DNA of 64,000 bases from Actinomycetota bacterium (GCA_018268465.1 JAFDWN010000015.1:263314-327313); one strand, 5' to 3'. Shown: positions 1 through 9,777, counted from the first letter of the stretch. Program-made: numbers and translations. The notes: generated by a model from the sequence alone, not told the origin.

Positions 1-116
1 CAGGCGCACCGGGGTGCTCGGCCGCAGGCGGTCGGGTCTGCTGCGCTGACCCTGGCACCCCCTCGCGATCCCGGCTGGCCGCCACCAGCCGGGATCGTTC
101 ATGTCGACGGGCCCCC
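1..116. other. Left-edge intergenic stretch with a strong stem-loop
   Basis: Bases 67-78 and 85-96 form a perfect 12-bp inverted repeat (GATCCCGGCTGG / CCAGCCGGGATC) with a 6-nt loop, 20 bases past the rarA stop on the minus strand. It looks like a terminator for rarA and possibly also for a plus-strand gene entering from the left; there is no U-tract, which is common in mycobacteria. One plus-strand frame is open from base 2 to a TGA at 47-49 and is rich in Arg and Gly. It could be the tail of an upstream gene, but 15 codons are too few to be sure. Confidence 0.5.
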
Positions 117-1448
117 TCAGCGCCGCCTGCGGATGATGGCCCGCAACCGCTCGAGCCGGCCCGTGATGTCGCGCTCGGCGCCGCGGCCCGCCGGCCGATA
201 GTAGTCGACCCCGACCAGGTCGTCGGGTGGATACTGTTGCGGCACAACACCGTCGGGGTGGTCATGGGAGTACACGTAGCCCACGGCATTACCGAGCTTC
301 GCCGCCCCGGCATAGTGCCCGTCGCGCAGGTGAGCAGGCACCGGCCCCGCCTTCCCCGCCCTGACGTCGCCCATTGCCGCGGCCAGCGCCGTGGTGACCG
401 CGTTGGACTTGGGCGCCGTGGCTAGGTGGACGGTGGCGTGCGCCAACGTGAGCTGGGCCTCCGGCATCCCGATCAACGCCACGGTCTGCGCGGCGGCCAC
501 CGCGGTCAACAGCGCGGTGGGATCGGCCATACCGATGTCCTCGCTGGCCAGGATCATCAGGCGGCGCGCCACGAACCGGGGATCCTCCCCCGCGACCAGC
601 ATCCTGGCCAGGTAGTGCAGGGCGGCGTCGACGTCGGAGCCACGGACCGATTTGATGAATGCGCTGACGACGTCGTAGTGCTGGTCGCCCTCGCGGTCGT
701 AACGCACCGCGGCCTTGTCCAGCGACTGCTCGATCGTCTCGGCAGTGACCGGCACACCGGGTTCGGCCGCCACTTCGAGTGCGGTCAGGGCACGCCGGGC
801 GTCGCCGGCCGACAGTTGAACCAATAGCTCGACGGCGTCCGCGCTGACCTCGACGCGTCCCGCCAGGCCGCGGGAATCGTCGATGGCGCGCTGCACGACG
901 GCGCGCACGGCGTCGGCGGTCAGCGGCTGCAGCTGCAGAATCAGCGACCGCGACAACAGCGGGGCGACGACCGAGAACGACGGATTCTCCGTGGTGGCCG
1001 CGACCAACAACACGACGCGGTTCTCCACGGCGGCCAGCAGCGCATCCTGCTGGGTTTTGGAGAACCGGTGCACCTCGTCGATGAACAACACCGTCTGTTC
1101 GCCATGGACCGCGGCCCGCCGGGCGGCGTCGATGACCGCGCGGACCTCCTTCACCCCTGCCGAGAGCGCCGAAAGGGCCTCGAACCGACGACCGGTGGCC
1201 CCGGAGATGAGGGACGCCAGGGTGGTCTTCCCGGTGCCGGGCGGCCCGTACAGGATCACCGATGCCGCGCCGGAACCCTCGACCAGACGACGCAACGGCG
1301 ACCCGGGCTGGAGCAGATGGTCCTGGCCGACGACCTCGTCGAGCGTGGCGGGACGCATCCGGACGGCCAGCGGCGACGAGCCCGACACCCGGGGACCGCG
1401 CTCGATCCCGTCGGGCTCACCGGGCAGGTCGAACAGGCCATTGGACAC
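117..1448 (-). CDS. RarA/MgsA-type replication-associated AAA+ ATPase
   Basis: 443-residue AAA+ ATPase of the RarA/MgsA (WRNIP1) family, which acts at stalled replication forks together with SSB and RecA. The N-terminal half has a Walker A motif (GPPGTGKTT, about residues 68-76), a Walker B (LFIDEVHRF) and a sensor-1 region (AATTENPSF). The C-terminal half carries the MgsA tetramerisation region ([10 protein letters not shown] and the downstream [10 protein letters not shown]). Length is normal for the family. It resembles what I remember as Rv2559c of M. tuberculosis. It is transcribed alone, away from the PHP/transporter operon, and its promoter must lie in the 303-bp gap to its right. Confidence 0.95.
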   Translation of the reverse strand: MSNGLFDLPGEPDGIERGPRVSGSSPLAVRMRPATLDEVVGQDHLLQPGSPLRRLVEGSGAASVILYGPPGTGKTTLASLISGATGRRFEALSALSAGVKEVRAVIDAARRAAVHGEQTVLFIDEVHRFSKTQQDALLAAVENRVVLLVAATTENPSFSVVAPLLSRSLILQLQPLTADAVRAVVQRAIDDSRGLAGRVEVSADAVELLVQLSAGDARRALTALEVAAEPGVPVTAETIEQSLDKAAVRYDREGDQHYDVVSAFIKSVRGSDVDAALHYLARMLVAGEDPRFVARRLMILASEDIGMADPTALLTAVAAAQTVALIGMPEAQLTLAHATVHLATAPKSNAVTTALAAAMGDVRAGKAGPVPAHLRDGHYAGAAKLGNAVGYVYSHDHPDGVVPQQYPPDDLVGVDYYRPAGRGAERDITGRLERLRAIIRRRR

Positions 1449-1751
1449 GGCTCAGGCTTACCACGAGGCGGGGACGCCGGTCCAAGGCTCGGGGCGCAGG
1501 CCCGTGCCGATCGGCGTCCGACCTGCCGCGGACAGTTAACTGAACGTTCATACAGGCGTTGGGGGGTCCGGCGCCGCGGCGGCGATATGGTGCAGGAAGC
1601 CTGGGCCGAGGGCAGTCGGCCCATGAGCGGGCCGCGCCCTGGAATGTTCCCGAAACGCTTGGCGCTGCGGGGTTTCCACACCACGAGGACGCCATCTCCC
1701 AGGATCGTGACCGCCCGGCGGCCCGCCGGATCCACCCACCAGAAAGGTGAT
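1449..1751. promoter_or_regulatory. Divergent promoter region between rarA and the PHP/ABC operon, with palindromes
   Basis: No credible gene in this 303-bp gap. It holds two abutting perfect palindromes, AGTTAACT (1534-1541) and TGAACGTTCA (1541-1550), within a short AT-richer patch that is the likely regulatory core for rarA and/or the PHP operon. No regulator gene is adjacent, so the protein that might bind here is unknown. The last bases before the PHP start, AGAAAGGTGA, are a good ribosome-binding site. Confidence 0.4.
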
Positions 1752-2726
1752 ATGCCAGTGCTTGAGGGAACCGGCGTGTTCCAGCGTCCCGGCGAATGGC
1801 TCCGGTGCGCGCTGCACGCGCACTCGACCGTGAGCGACGGCGACTTGCCACCGTCGGCGGTCGCCCGCCAATACCTGACGGCCGGGTTCGATGTCCTCGC
1901 GATCACCGATCACTGGCGCTTGACCACCGTGACCGACGTACCCGATCTCGTTCTGCTGCCCGCCGCCGAGCTGACCGCCGACCTCGGTCGAGTCGGGTGG
2001 ACGGCCGACCTGCTCGTCTACGGCATCCACGACATCCCCGAGGATCCCGGTGGCGACCGCCGCAACTGGATGGTCAACACCGCCGAACACTGGGAGCAGC
2101 GCACCTTTCCCTCCGTCGAGGCCGGCGCCCTCTGGGCCCGGGCCCAGGGCGGCGTCGCATACCTGGCGCACCCGTACTGGACCGGTGCGGGCTCCTACGC
2201 ATTCGACGACGCCCCGCACCTCTGCGGTGTCGAAGTGTTCAACGGATCGGCCGAATTCGAAGGCGGCCGCGGGGATTCCTCGGTGCTCTGGGATGAAGCA
2301 CTCGAGCGCGGAATCCGGTTGCACGGCATAGCCACCGACGACTCGCACATGCCGCTGTTCGACATCGAGCTGGCCTGGACATGGGTGAAGGTCACCGAAC
2401 GCACCCCTGAGGCCGTGGTCGCGGCGTTACGGGACGGCCACTCCTATTCGTCGACCGGACCGCGCATCATCGATCTGGAACACCGTTCGTGTGAGATCGA
2501 AATACACTGCAGCCCGGTGCGTTCCGTTCACGTGACAACGAGCCGGGAGCACGGCGCGAGCGTCTCCGCCGGTCGCGGCGGACGACGGTGCGGCCGGATC
2601 CTGGAGACCGACGCCAACGGCCTGATCACCCGCGCCGTCGTCGACTACAGCGGGGCCGACGCCACGTACACGCGAGTACGCATCGTCGACGCCGGAGGTC
2701 AGCAGGCATGGACCAACGTCCTGTGA
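1752..2726 (+). CDS. PHP-domain metallohydrolase (CehA/McbA type)
   Basis: 324-residue PHP-superfamily hydrolase. The metal-binding motifs of the fold are all visible: HAH near residues 22-24, Asp29, ITDHW with Asp53-His54, AHPYW with His140, and TDDSH with His199. The closest subgroup by motif layout is CehA/McbA, which includes carbaryl hydrolase and phosphoesterases; the actual substrate cannot be read from sequence. The ATG at 1752 is chosen because AGAAAGGTGA sits just upstream and the PHP fold begins soon after it; the frame is open further upstream but without family similarity. It overlaps the next gene by 19 bases, so it is the first gene of the importer operon and probably acts on the imported compound. 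Confidence 0.85.
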   Translation: MPVLEGTGVFQRPGEWLRCALHAHSTVSDGDLPPSAVARQYLTAGFDVLAITDHWRLTTVTDVPDLVLLPAAELTADLGRVGWTADLLVYGIHDIPEDPGGDRRNWMVNTAEHWEQRTFPSVEAGALWARAQGGVAYLAHPYWTGAGSYAFDDAPHLCGVEVFNGSAEFEGGRGDSSVLWDEALERGIRLHGIATDDSHMPLFDIELAWTWVKVTERTPEAVVAALRDGHSYSSTGPRIIDLEHRSCEIEIHCSPVRSVHVTTSREHGASVSAGRGGRRCGRILETDANGLITRAVVDYSGADATYTRVRIVDAGGQQAWTNVL

Positions 2727-4390
2727 ACGCGCGCAGCCGAATTGCCCGCCGCGCCATCGCGGCCCTCCTCGCGGTCACCGTCGCCCTCACGGGTTGCTCA
2801 CGCGCCTCCGACGTCGCCGACAATGTCCTGACCGTCGGAACCACCTATTACATCGACTCGCTGAACCCGTTCGTCGGCATCGAGACCCAGACATCCACCG
2901 CCTACACGATGATCTACCCGCAGCTGGTGCAATACGGGCCCGGATTCACCCTGGAGGGCGACTGGGCAGACTCGTGGACCGAGTCGCCCGACGGCACCTC
3001 GATCGCATTCACGCTACGCGACGGCCAGTGGTCCGACGGCACCGCGCTCACCGCCGACGACGCGGTGTGGACGATCGAGACGATTCTGAAGTACGCCGAC
3101 GGCGCAACGGCCTCGATGGCCAACACACTGGCGGGTATCGAGTCGGCGGAAGCGCCCGACCCCCATACGCTGGTGGTGAGGTACTCGCAGCCGATGGGCG
3201 CGGCGCTGGCCAACCTCGGGCAGCTGTTCATCCTGCCCAAGCACGTCTGGGCGCCCCACGCCACCGGTGCGGACGGCTCGGGGCTGACGGCGTTCAAACC
3301 CGACCAGCAGTTACCCGTCGTCGCCGGGGGGCCGTTCACGATCACGAAATTCGAGGAGAAGGGGACCACGGTGTTCGAGCCCAATCCCCACTTCTACGGA
3401 CCGAAACCGCACGCGTCCGCTGTCGCGCTGACCTACTACACCAACCCGACCGCGATGATCGCCGACCTCAAAGCCGGGCGCGTCGCATTCACCGACACCA
3501 TCCCGTACAAGGACGCGGCGCAACTCACGTCGGTACCCGGCGTCGAACTCGGTACGCAGCCCGGAAACGAGGTCACCAACCTCGGTTTCAATTCCAGCGA
3601 CGCCAAGAAACTCAACCGGGAACTGCTCGACCCGCGGCTGCGGGAGGCCTTCGAATACGCGCTGCCCCGTCAGCAGATCGCCGACACGGTATTCGGCGGC
3701 CAGGCCAAGCCCTGGGCCAACATCCTGTCCGGATGGTCGGGTGACTGGCTCGATCCCGAGGTGCAGCCACTGCCCCGCGACGTCGGCAAGGCCAACGCGG
3801 CCCTGGATGCGCTGGGCTACCGGCGCGGTCCGGACGGCATCCGTGTGGTCCCCGCGACCAGCGGCGAACACACCCAGCCCGCACATCCGATGACGTACTC
3901 GGTCATCGTGCCCAACGACACCGACTACGACGGGCACCTGCAGTTCACTTTGCTGCAGACCGCATTCCGGGAGATCGGCGTCGAGTTGACCGAACAGGCA
4001 GGCGGTGACGGCACCCAGGCCTACCAATTGATCACCGGCCCGGACGGCAGCCACCAGGACGCCGATATGTTCACGTGGTATTGGCGACCGTACATCGACC
4101 CCGACTTCAACCTCGGCGTCGTCAGCTCCGGGGAGCTGAACAACAACAGCGACACCGGGTGGAGCAACCCCGACTACGACGCGTTGTACGACAAGCAGCG
4201 GGCCGCCGTCGACCCGCAGGTCCGCAGAGCCCTGGTCTGGCAGGCGGAGCGGATGATCTCCGATGCCAGGCCGTACATCCAGATCGTCGAGACCGACCTC
4301 GTCACCGCGCACTCGACGGACTGGACCGGGTTCGAGCCCACCCTGATGGGATACGGGAAGGCGTATCTCACCAGTCCCCGGCACCAATGA
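2708..4390 (+). CDS. Peptide/nickel-type ABC substrate-binding lipoprotein (SBP family 5)
   Basis: 560-residue extracytoplasmic solute-binding protein of the DppA/OppA family (SBP_bac_5). The N-terminus has a basic region, a hydrophobic stretch and a lipobox LTGC with Cys30 as the predicted lipidated residue. Family landmarks include the opening DSLNPFVG and FTLRDGQWSDGTALTADD. Start is the ATG preceded by GGAGGT at 2695-2700, inside the end of the PHP gene. It shares its stop with the start of the first permease (ATGA). Ligand unknown; family members bind peptides but also many small amides, sugars and metals. Confidence 0.9.
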   Translation: MDQRPVNARSRIARRAIAALLAVTVALTGCSRASDVADNVLTVGTTYYIDSLNPFVGIETQTSTAYTMIYPQLVQYGPGFTLEGDWADSWTESPDGTSIAFTLRDGQWSDGTALTADDAVWTIETILKYADGATASMANTLAGIESAEAPDPHTLVVRYSQPMGAALANLGQLFILPKHVWAPHATGADGSGLTAFKPDQQLPVVAGGPFTITKFEEKGTTVFEPNPHFYGPKPHASAVALTYYTNPTAMIADLKAGRVAFTDTIPYKDAAQLTSVPGVELGTQPGNEVTNLGFNSSDAKKLNRELLDPRLREAFEYALPRQQIADTVFGGQAKPWANILSGWSGDWLDPEVQPLPRDVGKANAALDALGYRRGPDGIRVVPATSGEHTQPAHPMTYSVIVPNDTDYDGHLQFTLLQTAFREIGVELTEQAGGDGTQAYQLITGPDGSHQDADMFTWYWRPYIDPDFNLGVVSSGELNNNSDTGWSNPDYDALYDKQRAAVDPQVRRALVWQAERMISDARPYIQIVETDLVTAHSTDWTGFEPTLMGYGKAYLTSPRHQ

Positions 4391-5370
4391 TGGCGGCGTT
4401 GCCCCGTATCTGGTTCGCCGTCGCCACCACCTTCGTCGCGGCTACCATCAACTTCTTCCTGTTCCGCGTAATGCCGGGAGACGCCGCGTCGGCGTTACGC
4501 TGCCGGGCCTGCACTCCGGAGTTGCGCGAGGCGCTGCAGGCGCGTTACGGGCTCGACGAGCCACTGGCCACCCAGTACGCACGTTATCTGGGCCAGCTGG
4601 CTCGCGGTGACCTCGGAATCAGCATTGCCAGCGGAAAATCCGTGTGGGACAGCATTATCGGTCCGCTGCTCAACACCCTGCCGATGCTCCTCGCCGGTAC
4701 GGTCATCGCATTGACCCTCGGGGTTGCCAGCGGCGTCGTGTCGGCCTGGCGGCGCGGCACCCCGGTGGACGCGGCCTCCCAGTGGACCAGCCTGGCCTGC
4801 TATGCCATGCCCACGCAGTGGATCGGGTTGCTGGTCGTGTTCTACCTCGCCGCGGCAACGGGCCTGCCCGCCGTGGGTATCGGCACCCCGACGCTGGGAG
4901 TGCTCGGCGACCCGACGTGGTGGGAGGTGCTCGCCGACCGTACCGAACATCTGATCCTGCCCGCCCTGACCCTGGGCATCGGAACCTACGGGCAGTACGC
5001 GATCGTCGTGCGGTCCGCGCTGCTCGACACCTTCGGTGAGGATTACATCCTCACGGCCAGAGGAAAAGGCCTCAGCGACTGGATGGTGTTGCGCCACCAC
5101 GCATTCGGAAACGCGATGCTGCCACTGATCACGATCGTGGCGCTCTCGGCCGGGTCGGTGGTGGCCGGCGCGATCGTTGTCGAGGACGTATTCAGTTATC
5201 CGGGAATCGGTTTCGCCGCGGTCGACGCCATCAACAAGCGTGACTATCCGGTGCTGCAGGGCATCTTCCTGCTGCTCACCGTATCGGTGATCGCGGCGAA
5301 CCTGGTCGCCGACCTGCTCTACACCCGCATCGATCCGAGGATCCGCCGTGGTGGCCACGCCTACGCCTGA
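4387..5370 (+). CDS. DppB-type ABC transporter permease
   Basis: 327-residue inner-membrane permease of the binding-protein-dependent transport family (BPD_transp_1), DppB subgroup. It has the typical N-terminal segment with FRVMPGD, a periplasmic loop (YGLDEPLATQY) and several transmembrane helices. The cytoplasmic EAA-type loop (TARGKGLSDWMVLRHHAFGNA) contacts the ATPases. It starts within an ATGA overlap with the binding-protein gene; a second ATG follows immediately and would shorten it by one residue. It should form the membrane channel with the next gene product. Confidence 0.92.
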   Translation: MMAALPRIWFAVATTFVAATINFFLFRVMPGDAASALRCRACTPELREALQARYGLDEPLATQYARYLGQLARGDLGISIASGKSVWDSIIGPLLNTLPMLLAGTVIALTLGVASGVVSAWRRGTPVDAASQWTSLACYAMPTQWIGLLVVFYLAAATGLPAVGIGTPTLGVLGDPTWWEVLADRTEHLILPALTLGIGTYGQYAIVVRSALLDTFGEDYILTARGKGLSDWMVLRHHAFGNAMLPLITIVALSAGSVVAGAIVVEDVFSYPGIGFAAVDAINKRDYPVLQGIFLLLTVSVIAANLVADLLYTRIDPRIRRGGHAYA

Positions 5371-6280
5371 GTCCATCCCGCAGCGCGCCGGTGCGCTCCG
5401 CAGGCTGGTGACCGGCAACCGGCAGACCGTCGTCGGGCTCTGCGCGCTGTCGGCGTTCGCCGCGATCGCCGTGCTGGCACCGCTGATCGCGCCGACCCCT
5501 GTCAACCAGCAGTTCGCGACCGGATTCGCCGCACCGTCGGGGGCCCATCCGCTGGGCCTGGACGGCGGCGGCTTCGACGTGGCCACCCGCCTCGTGCACG
5601 GTGCGCAGACCTCGCTGCTGGTCGGATCGGTGGCCGCGCTGGTCGGCATGGTCATCGGCGGGTCCGTCGGCATCGTGGCGGGCTATTTCGGCGGGCGCAC
5701 CGACGGTGTGCTGATGCGGATCACCGACTACTTCCTGGTGATCCCCGACATCCCGCTGATGATCGTCGCCGCCGCGGTGTTCGGCCAGAGCCTGGTCAAC
5801 ATCGTCATCGTGATCGGCGTCGTCTACTGGGCGTCCACCGCGCGGCTGATCCGCGCGCAGGTGCTGTCGGTACGCCAGCGCACGTTCGTGCGCCGGGTCG
5901 AGGCGATGGGCGCGTCGCCGGCTTCGGTGCTGGCCCGACACGTCGTCCCCCATGTCGCACCCCTGCTCGTCGCCAACACGGTGCTGATGATCGCCAATGC
6001 GATCTTCGCCGAGACCTACATCAGTTTCCTCGGGCTCGGCGATCCGTCGGTGGTGTCCTGGGGCCGGATGATCCAGGACGCTCTCGACCAGGGTGCTGTC
6101 GTGGCCGACGCCTGGTGGGTCGTGCTGCCGCCCGGTATCGCCGTCACCGCCGTCGTTCTGGCGGCCACCGTCGCCGGACAGGGTATGGAGGACACGATGA
6201 ATCCCCGGCTCAAGGTCAGCCATCTGGCCGTCCGGCGTTTCCGGGTGCGACCACTGCACGGCGAACTGGACCGGATATGA
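5348..6280 (+). CDS. DppC-type ABC transporter permease
   Basis: 310-residue second permease of the same importer. The N-terminus has the DppC pattern of one helix followed by a periplasmic segment with GAHPLGLDGGGFDVATRLVHG (usually LGTDxxGRDxxSR), then five more helices. The EAA loop reads VEAMGASPASVLARHVVPH. Start is GTG overlapping the dppB-type gene by 23 bases; a second in-frame GTG follows directly. It ends in an ATGA overlap with the first ATPase gene. Confidence 0.92.
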   Translation: MVATPTPESIPQRAGALRRLVTGNRQTVVGLCALSAFAAIAVLAPLIAPTPVNQQFATGFAAPSGAHPLGLDGGGFDVATRLVHGAQTSLLVGSVAALVGMVIGGSVGIVAGYFGGRTDGVLMRITDYFLVIPDIPLMIVAAAVFGQSLVNIVIVIGVVYWASTARLIRAQVLSVRQRTFVRRVEAMGASPASVLARHVVPHVAPLLVANTVLMIANAIFAETYISFLGLGDPSVVSWGRMIQDALDQGAVVADAWWVVLPPGIAVTAVVLAATVAGQGMEDTMNPRLKVSHLAVRRFRVRPLHGELDRI

Positions 6281-7275
6281 GCCGGCCCGTGCGCGCGGCA
6301 GGAGCAGGCCGGGATGTGCTCGAGGTCGAGGATCTTCACGTGCGCTTCGACCTGGCGGGCGGGCATCTGCACGCGGTACGGGGTGTCTCCTTCGCCCTGG
6401 CCGCCGGGCAACGAACCGGTGTCGTCGGCGAATCGGGGTGCGGCAAATCCACCGCGGCACTCGCGCTCATGGGGCTGTTGCCGCCCAACGCCGAGGTCTC
6501 CGGCCGGGTGCTGCTCGAGGGAACCGACATCCTCGCCGGCGGCGACGAGTCCGTGCGTCCGCACCGGTGGCGCGACATCGCCATGGTGTTCCAGGGCGCC
6601 ATGAACGCATTCAATCCGGTCCGCACCGTCGGCGACCAGATCGCCGAGCCGATTGTGCTGCTGCAGGGCCGATCCCGCCGATATGCCCGCGGGCGGGCCG
6701 GCGAACTCCTCGACCTGGTCGGCATCCCCGCGGCCCGGGCGGGCCGGTATCCGCACGAGTTCTCGGGCGGGATGCGCCAGCGCGCCGCCCTGGCGATGGC
6801 GTTGGCATGCGAGCCGAAGGTGTTGATCGCCGACGAGCCCACCACCGCACTCGACGTGATCGTGCAGGCCGAAATCCTCACGCTGCTGCGCAATGTCACC
6901 GACGAGCTCGGCGTGGCCATCCTGTTCATCAGCCACGACCTGCCTGCCGTCGCACGAGTCACCGAGAGGATCGCGGTGATGTATGCCGGGCGGATCGTCG
7001 AGGAGGCACCCGCGGCAGCGCTGCTCGACGCGCCGCGACATCCATACTCGGCCGCCCTGATCGCGGCGCTGCCTGATCCGTGGTCGGACATCCCGGCTCT
7101 CGCGGGGATCCCGGGCGAACCGCCCCGGCTCGACGTCCCCGTCACCGGATGTGCGTTCGCGCCCCGGTGCACGTGGGCCGCCGGGGTGTGCCGCACCGCC
7201 GAACCGGCGGCCGAGTCGATCGCCGGGAGCACCACCGAATGTCATCTGCTGCCGCTGTCGGGGACTCCGCGGTGA
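6277..7275 (+). CDS. DppD-type ABC transporter ATP-binding protein
   Basis: 332-residue ABC ATPase. Visible motifs: Walker A GESGCGKST, Q-loop region MVFQGAMNAFNP, signature FSGGMRQR, Walker B LIADEPTTALD and H-loop ISHDL. The C-terminal oligopeptide-transporter domain carries the cysteine pattern CAFAPRC followed by AAGVC, seen in Dpp/Opp ATPases. Starts in an ATGA overlap with the dppC-type gene, so the whole importer is probably translated from one message. Confidence 0.93.
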   Translation: MSRPVRAAGAGRDVLEVEDLHVRFDLAGGHLHAVRGVSFALAAGQRTGVVGESGCGKSTAALALMGLLPPNAEVSGRVLLEGTDILAGGDESVRPHRWRDIAMVFQGAMNAFNPVRTVGDQIAEPIVLLQGRSRRYARGRAGELLDLVGIPAARAGRYPHEFSGGMRQRAALAMALACEPKVLIADEPTTALDVIVQAEILTLLRNVTDELGVAILFISHDLPAVARVTERIAVMYAGRIVEEAPAAALLDAPRHPYSAALIAALPDPWSDIPALAGIPGEPPRLDVPVTGCAFAPRCTWAAGVCRTAEPAAESIAGSTTECHLLPLSGTPR

Positions 7276-8264
7276 GCGCGCCGGTGCTGGAACTGGTGGA
7301 CCTGACGGTGCGGTATCCGGTCGGCGGCGGCATCGCGGGCAGGCGTCACGCCACGGTTGTCCACGCCGTCGAACAGGTCTCGTTGACCGTCGGAACCGGC
7401 GAGATCGTGGCGTTGGTGGGCGAATCCGGTTGTGGTAAGAGCACGCTGGCCCGGACTGTTGCGGGCATTCAGCAGCCCGCCGGCGGCCGGGTGATGCTCG
7501 ACGGTGTATCCCTCGCCGAGCTGCGTGGGGCGGCAGCCACCTCCCATCGCCGCCGCATCCAGCTCGTCCACCAGGATCCCTATGACGCTCTCGACCCGCG
7601 TCTGTCGGTGCGGTCGATCGTGACCGAAGGTCTGCGCATCCACCGGGTGCCGCGGGCCGAGCGTGACGCCGCGGTGCGCCGGGCGCTGGAGCGGGCCGGG
7701 CTGGCACCGGCCGGGCGCGTCCTCGACCGCCTTCCCCACGAGCTGTCCGGGGGGCAGCGGCAGCGCGTGGCCATCGCGGCGGCGATCGCGCTGACGCCCC
7801 GCCTGCTCGTCGCCGACGAACCCGTCTCGATGCTCGACGTGTCGATACGGGCCAGTGTGCTGCGGCTGTTCGACGAACTTCGCCGCGACGGTCTCGGCAT
7901 CCTCTTCATCACCCACGACCTGGTCAGCGCGGCGGTGCTGGCCGACCGCGTCGCCGTGATGTACCTCGGGCGAATCGTCGAGGAAGGACCGGCCCGGCGG
8001 GTGCTGCGCCAACCGGAGCACCCCTACACCCGCGCCCTGGTGTCCGCGGTTCCCCGCCGCGACCAGATCTCGCGCACCGGGCCAGATCTGGTGTCCGGCG
8101 AACCTCCCGATGCGGCTGCCCCGCCGCCCGGCTGCGCGTTCTCCCCCCGTTGTCCGGTGGCCGAGACACGCTGCAGCACCGCGGTTCCGGCACTGCGACC
8201 GGTGGCCGACGGACACCGCGCCGCGTGCCTGCGGGTCGGCTCCCCCGCCACCCGGGCGGGTTAG
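7272..8264 (+). CDS. DppF-type ABC transporter ATP-binding protein
   Basis: 330-residue second ATPase of the importer, with Walker A GESGCGKST, signature LSGGQRQR, Walker B LVADEPVSMLD and H-loop ITHDL. It ends with the oligopeptide C-terminal domain (CAFSPRC, then ETRC). I chose the GTG that overlaps the previous stop as GTGA, because every other junction in the operon is of this kind; an ATG 33 bases upstream (7239) is possible. It ends one base before the convergent monooxygenase gene and closes the PHP/importer operon. Confidence 0.9.
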   Translation: MSAPVLELVDLTVRYPVGGGIAGRRHATVVHAVEQVSLTVGTGEIVALVGESGCGKSTLARTVAGIQQPAGGRVMLDGVSLAELRGAAATSHRRRIQLVHQDPYDALDPRLSVRSIVTEGLRIHRVPRAERDAAVRRALERAGLAPAGRVLDRLPHELSGGQRQRVAIAAAIALTPRLLVADEPVSMLDVSIRASVLRLFDELRRDGLGILFITHDLVSAAVLADRVAVMYLGRIVEEGPARRVLRQPEHPYTRALVSAVPRRDQISRTGPDLVSGEPPDAAAPPPGCAFSPRCPVAETRCSTAVPALRPVADGHRAACLRVGSPATRAG

Positions 8265-8265
8265 C

Positions 8266-9759
8266 TCAGTAGCCGGCCGACGCATAGTCGGTCAGCAGGG
8301 TGTCCACCTCTGGCACCCCGTGGTCGGTGGCCGGCGAACCGGGCGAGTCGCGCAGCACCCACATGACGTGGCCATCCGGGCGGATCAGGATGCTGCGCAA
8401 GGAATTCCCGCCGCCGCCAAGCCGGGCGGACGCCGCGTCGTCGATGTGGGCGGTCACGACGGAATCGTCCCGGTCGTGCGTGCGGGTGCCGTCGCGCTCC
8501 AGCAGGACGAACCGGCCGGTGCCGAAAAGGTCGAAGAGCCGGGCGGGGCCGGTGTCGGTGGTGACGTCGAGGTTGGGCGTTCGGGTGCCGACGAGCCGAT
8601 CGGCCCCGTCGCCGGCCGGGTAGCGCACCGACAAGCCCGAGAGTCTGGCCGCCAGGGTCGAACCGAGATCACCGACGTCGCCGAGCAACTCGTTGAGCAG
8701 GCATCGCAGCGCCTGCCCCTCCGCCGAGAACGCGGTGATGATGGCCGTCTGGGCCTGACTGCTGACGAGCAGGTCGGCGCCGACCGGATGCCGTTCGGCG
8801 TGGTAGGTATCGAGCAGCGACGCCGGGGCACGGCGCCGGACGACGGCGGCGAGTTTCCACCCCAGGTTGAAGGCATCCTGCAATCCGACGTTGAGGCCGA
8901 CACCGCCTGCCGGGAAGTGGATGTGCGCGGCGTCCCCGGCCACCAGAACCCGGCCCGCGCGGTACGTGGCCGCCAGGCGTGCGCTGTTGCCGAATCGCGA
9001 CAGCCAGACAGGATCTCGCATCCCGAAATCGGTGCCTGCGATCCGCGTGACGGTGTCGCGCAACTCGCCGAGATCGAGTGCGGCCCCGGGATTCTGCCGG
9101 GCCGGATCGACACCGACGAATCGGAACAGGCCGCCGGGCAGCGGCACGATCATCACCACCCCGGAGCCGCTGTGGTGCGACAACACCCCGCCGGGCGGCG
9201 GATCGTCGAGGACCACGTCGCCGAGGTAACCGAAGGTCGTCGACTCCGAGCCGGGAAAGTCTATGCCGGCCGCGGCGCGCACAATGCTCTGCGCGCCGTC
9301 GCAACCCACCACATAGTCGGCGGTCAGCGCGTAAGTCGAAGCGCCGTCCTGCACCTCCAGGACGACCGTATCGTCGGTCTGCCGCAACGTCCGCACGCGG
9401 TGTCCGAATCGGATCTCCACACCCGCTCGCAGCGCGGCGTCCTCGAGCAACTGCTCGGTGTCACGCTGCGGGACGACGAGCGTGAACGGGAAGTCGGTGT
9501 CGAGCTCGGTGAAATCCAGGCGCTGTTCCAGGACACCGAAATGGCCGCTCGGAATCCGCGGGGCGCTTTCGAGCAGTGCTGCGGCCAGTGCCCGCATCGC
9601 CAGGATCTCCGCCGTGCGCGGGTGCAGCGTCAGCGCCTTCGAGTGGGGCGAGCGCCGCGTCCGGCGTTCCAGGACGACAGTCGACACTCCTGCGATGCGC
9701 AACTCCCTGGCCAGCAGCAATCCGACAGGGCCGGCACCCACGATGACCACGTTCGACAC
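8266..9759 (-). CDS. Class A FAD-dependent aromatic-type monooxygenase (Rox/TetX-like candidate)
   Basis: 497-residue flavoprotein monooxygenase of the PheA/TfdB/RebC class (FAD_binding_3). Motifs: FAD Rossmann GAGPVG near the N-terminus, the DG-type stretch GCDGAQSIVRAA, and the GD motif VAGDAAHIHFPAGGVGLNVG, followed by a thioredoxin-like C-terminal domain. The layout and motif wording resemble rifamycin monooxygenase (Rox) and, more distantly, TetX-type enzymes, so an antibiotic or other aromatic polyketide is one possible substrate; ordinary phenols are another. The GTG start has AAGGAGGG five bases upstream. It is divergent from a TetR regulator across a perfect inverted repeat. Confidence 0.85.
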   Translation of the reverse strand: MSNVVIVGAGPVGLLLARELRIAGVSTVVLERRTRRSPHSKALTLHPRTAEILAMRALAAALLESAPRIPSGHFGVLEQRLDFTELDTDFPFTLVVPQRDTEQLLEDAALRAGVEIRFGHRVRTLRQTDDTVVLEVQDGASTYALTADYVVGCDGAQSIVRAAAGIDFPGSESTTFGYLGDVVLDDPPPGGVLSHHSGSGVVMIVPLPGGLFRFVGVDPARQNPGAALDLGELRDTVTRIAGTDFGMRDPVWLSRFGNSARLAATYRAGRVLVAGDAAHIHFPAGGVGLNVGLQDAFNLGWKLAAVVRRRAPASLLDTYHAERHPVGADLLVSSQAQTAIITAFSAEGQALRCLLNELLGDVGDLGSTLAARLSGLSVRYPAGDGADRLVGTRTPNLDVTTDTGPARLFDLFGTGRFVLLERDGTRTHDRDDSVVTAHIDDAASARLGGGGNSLRSILIRPDGHVMWVLRDSPGSPATDHGVPEVDTLLTDYASAGY

Positions 9760-9777
9760 AAAAACCCTCCTTGGTCG

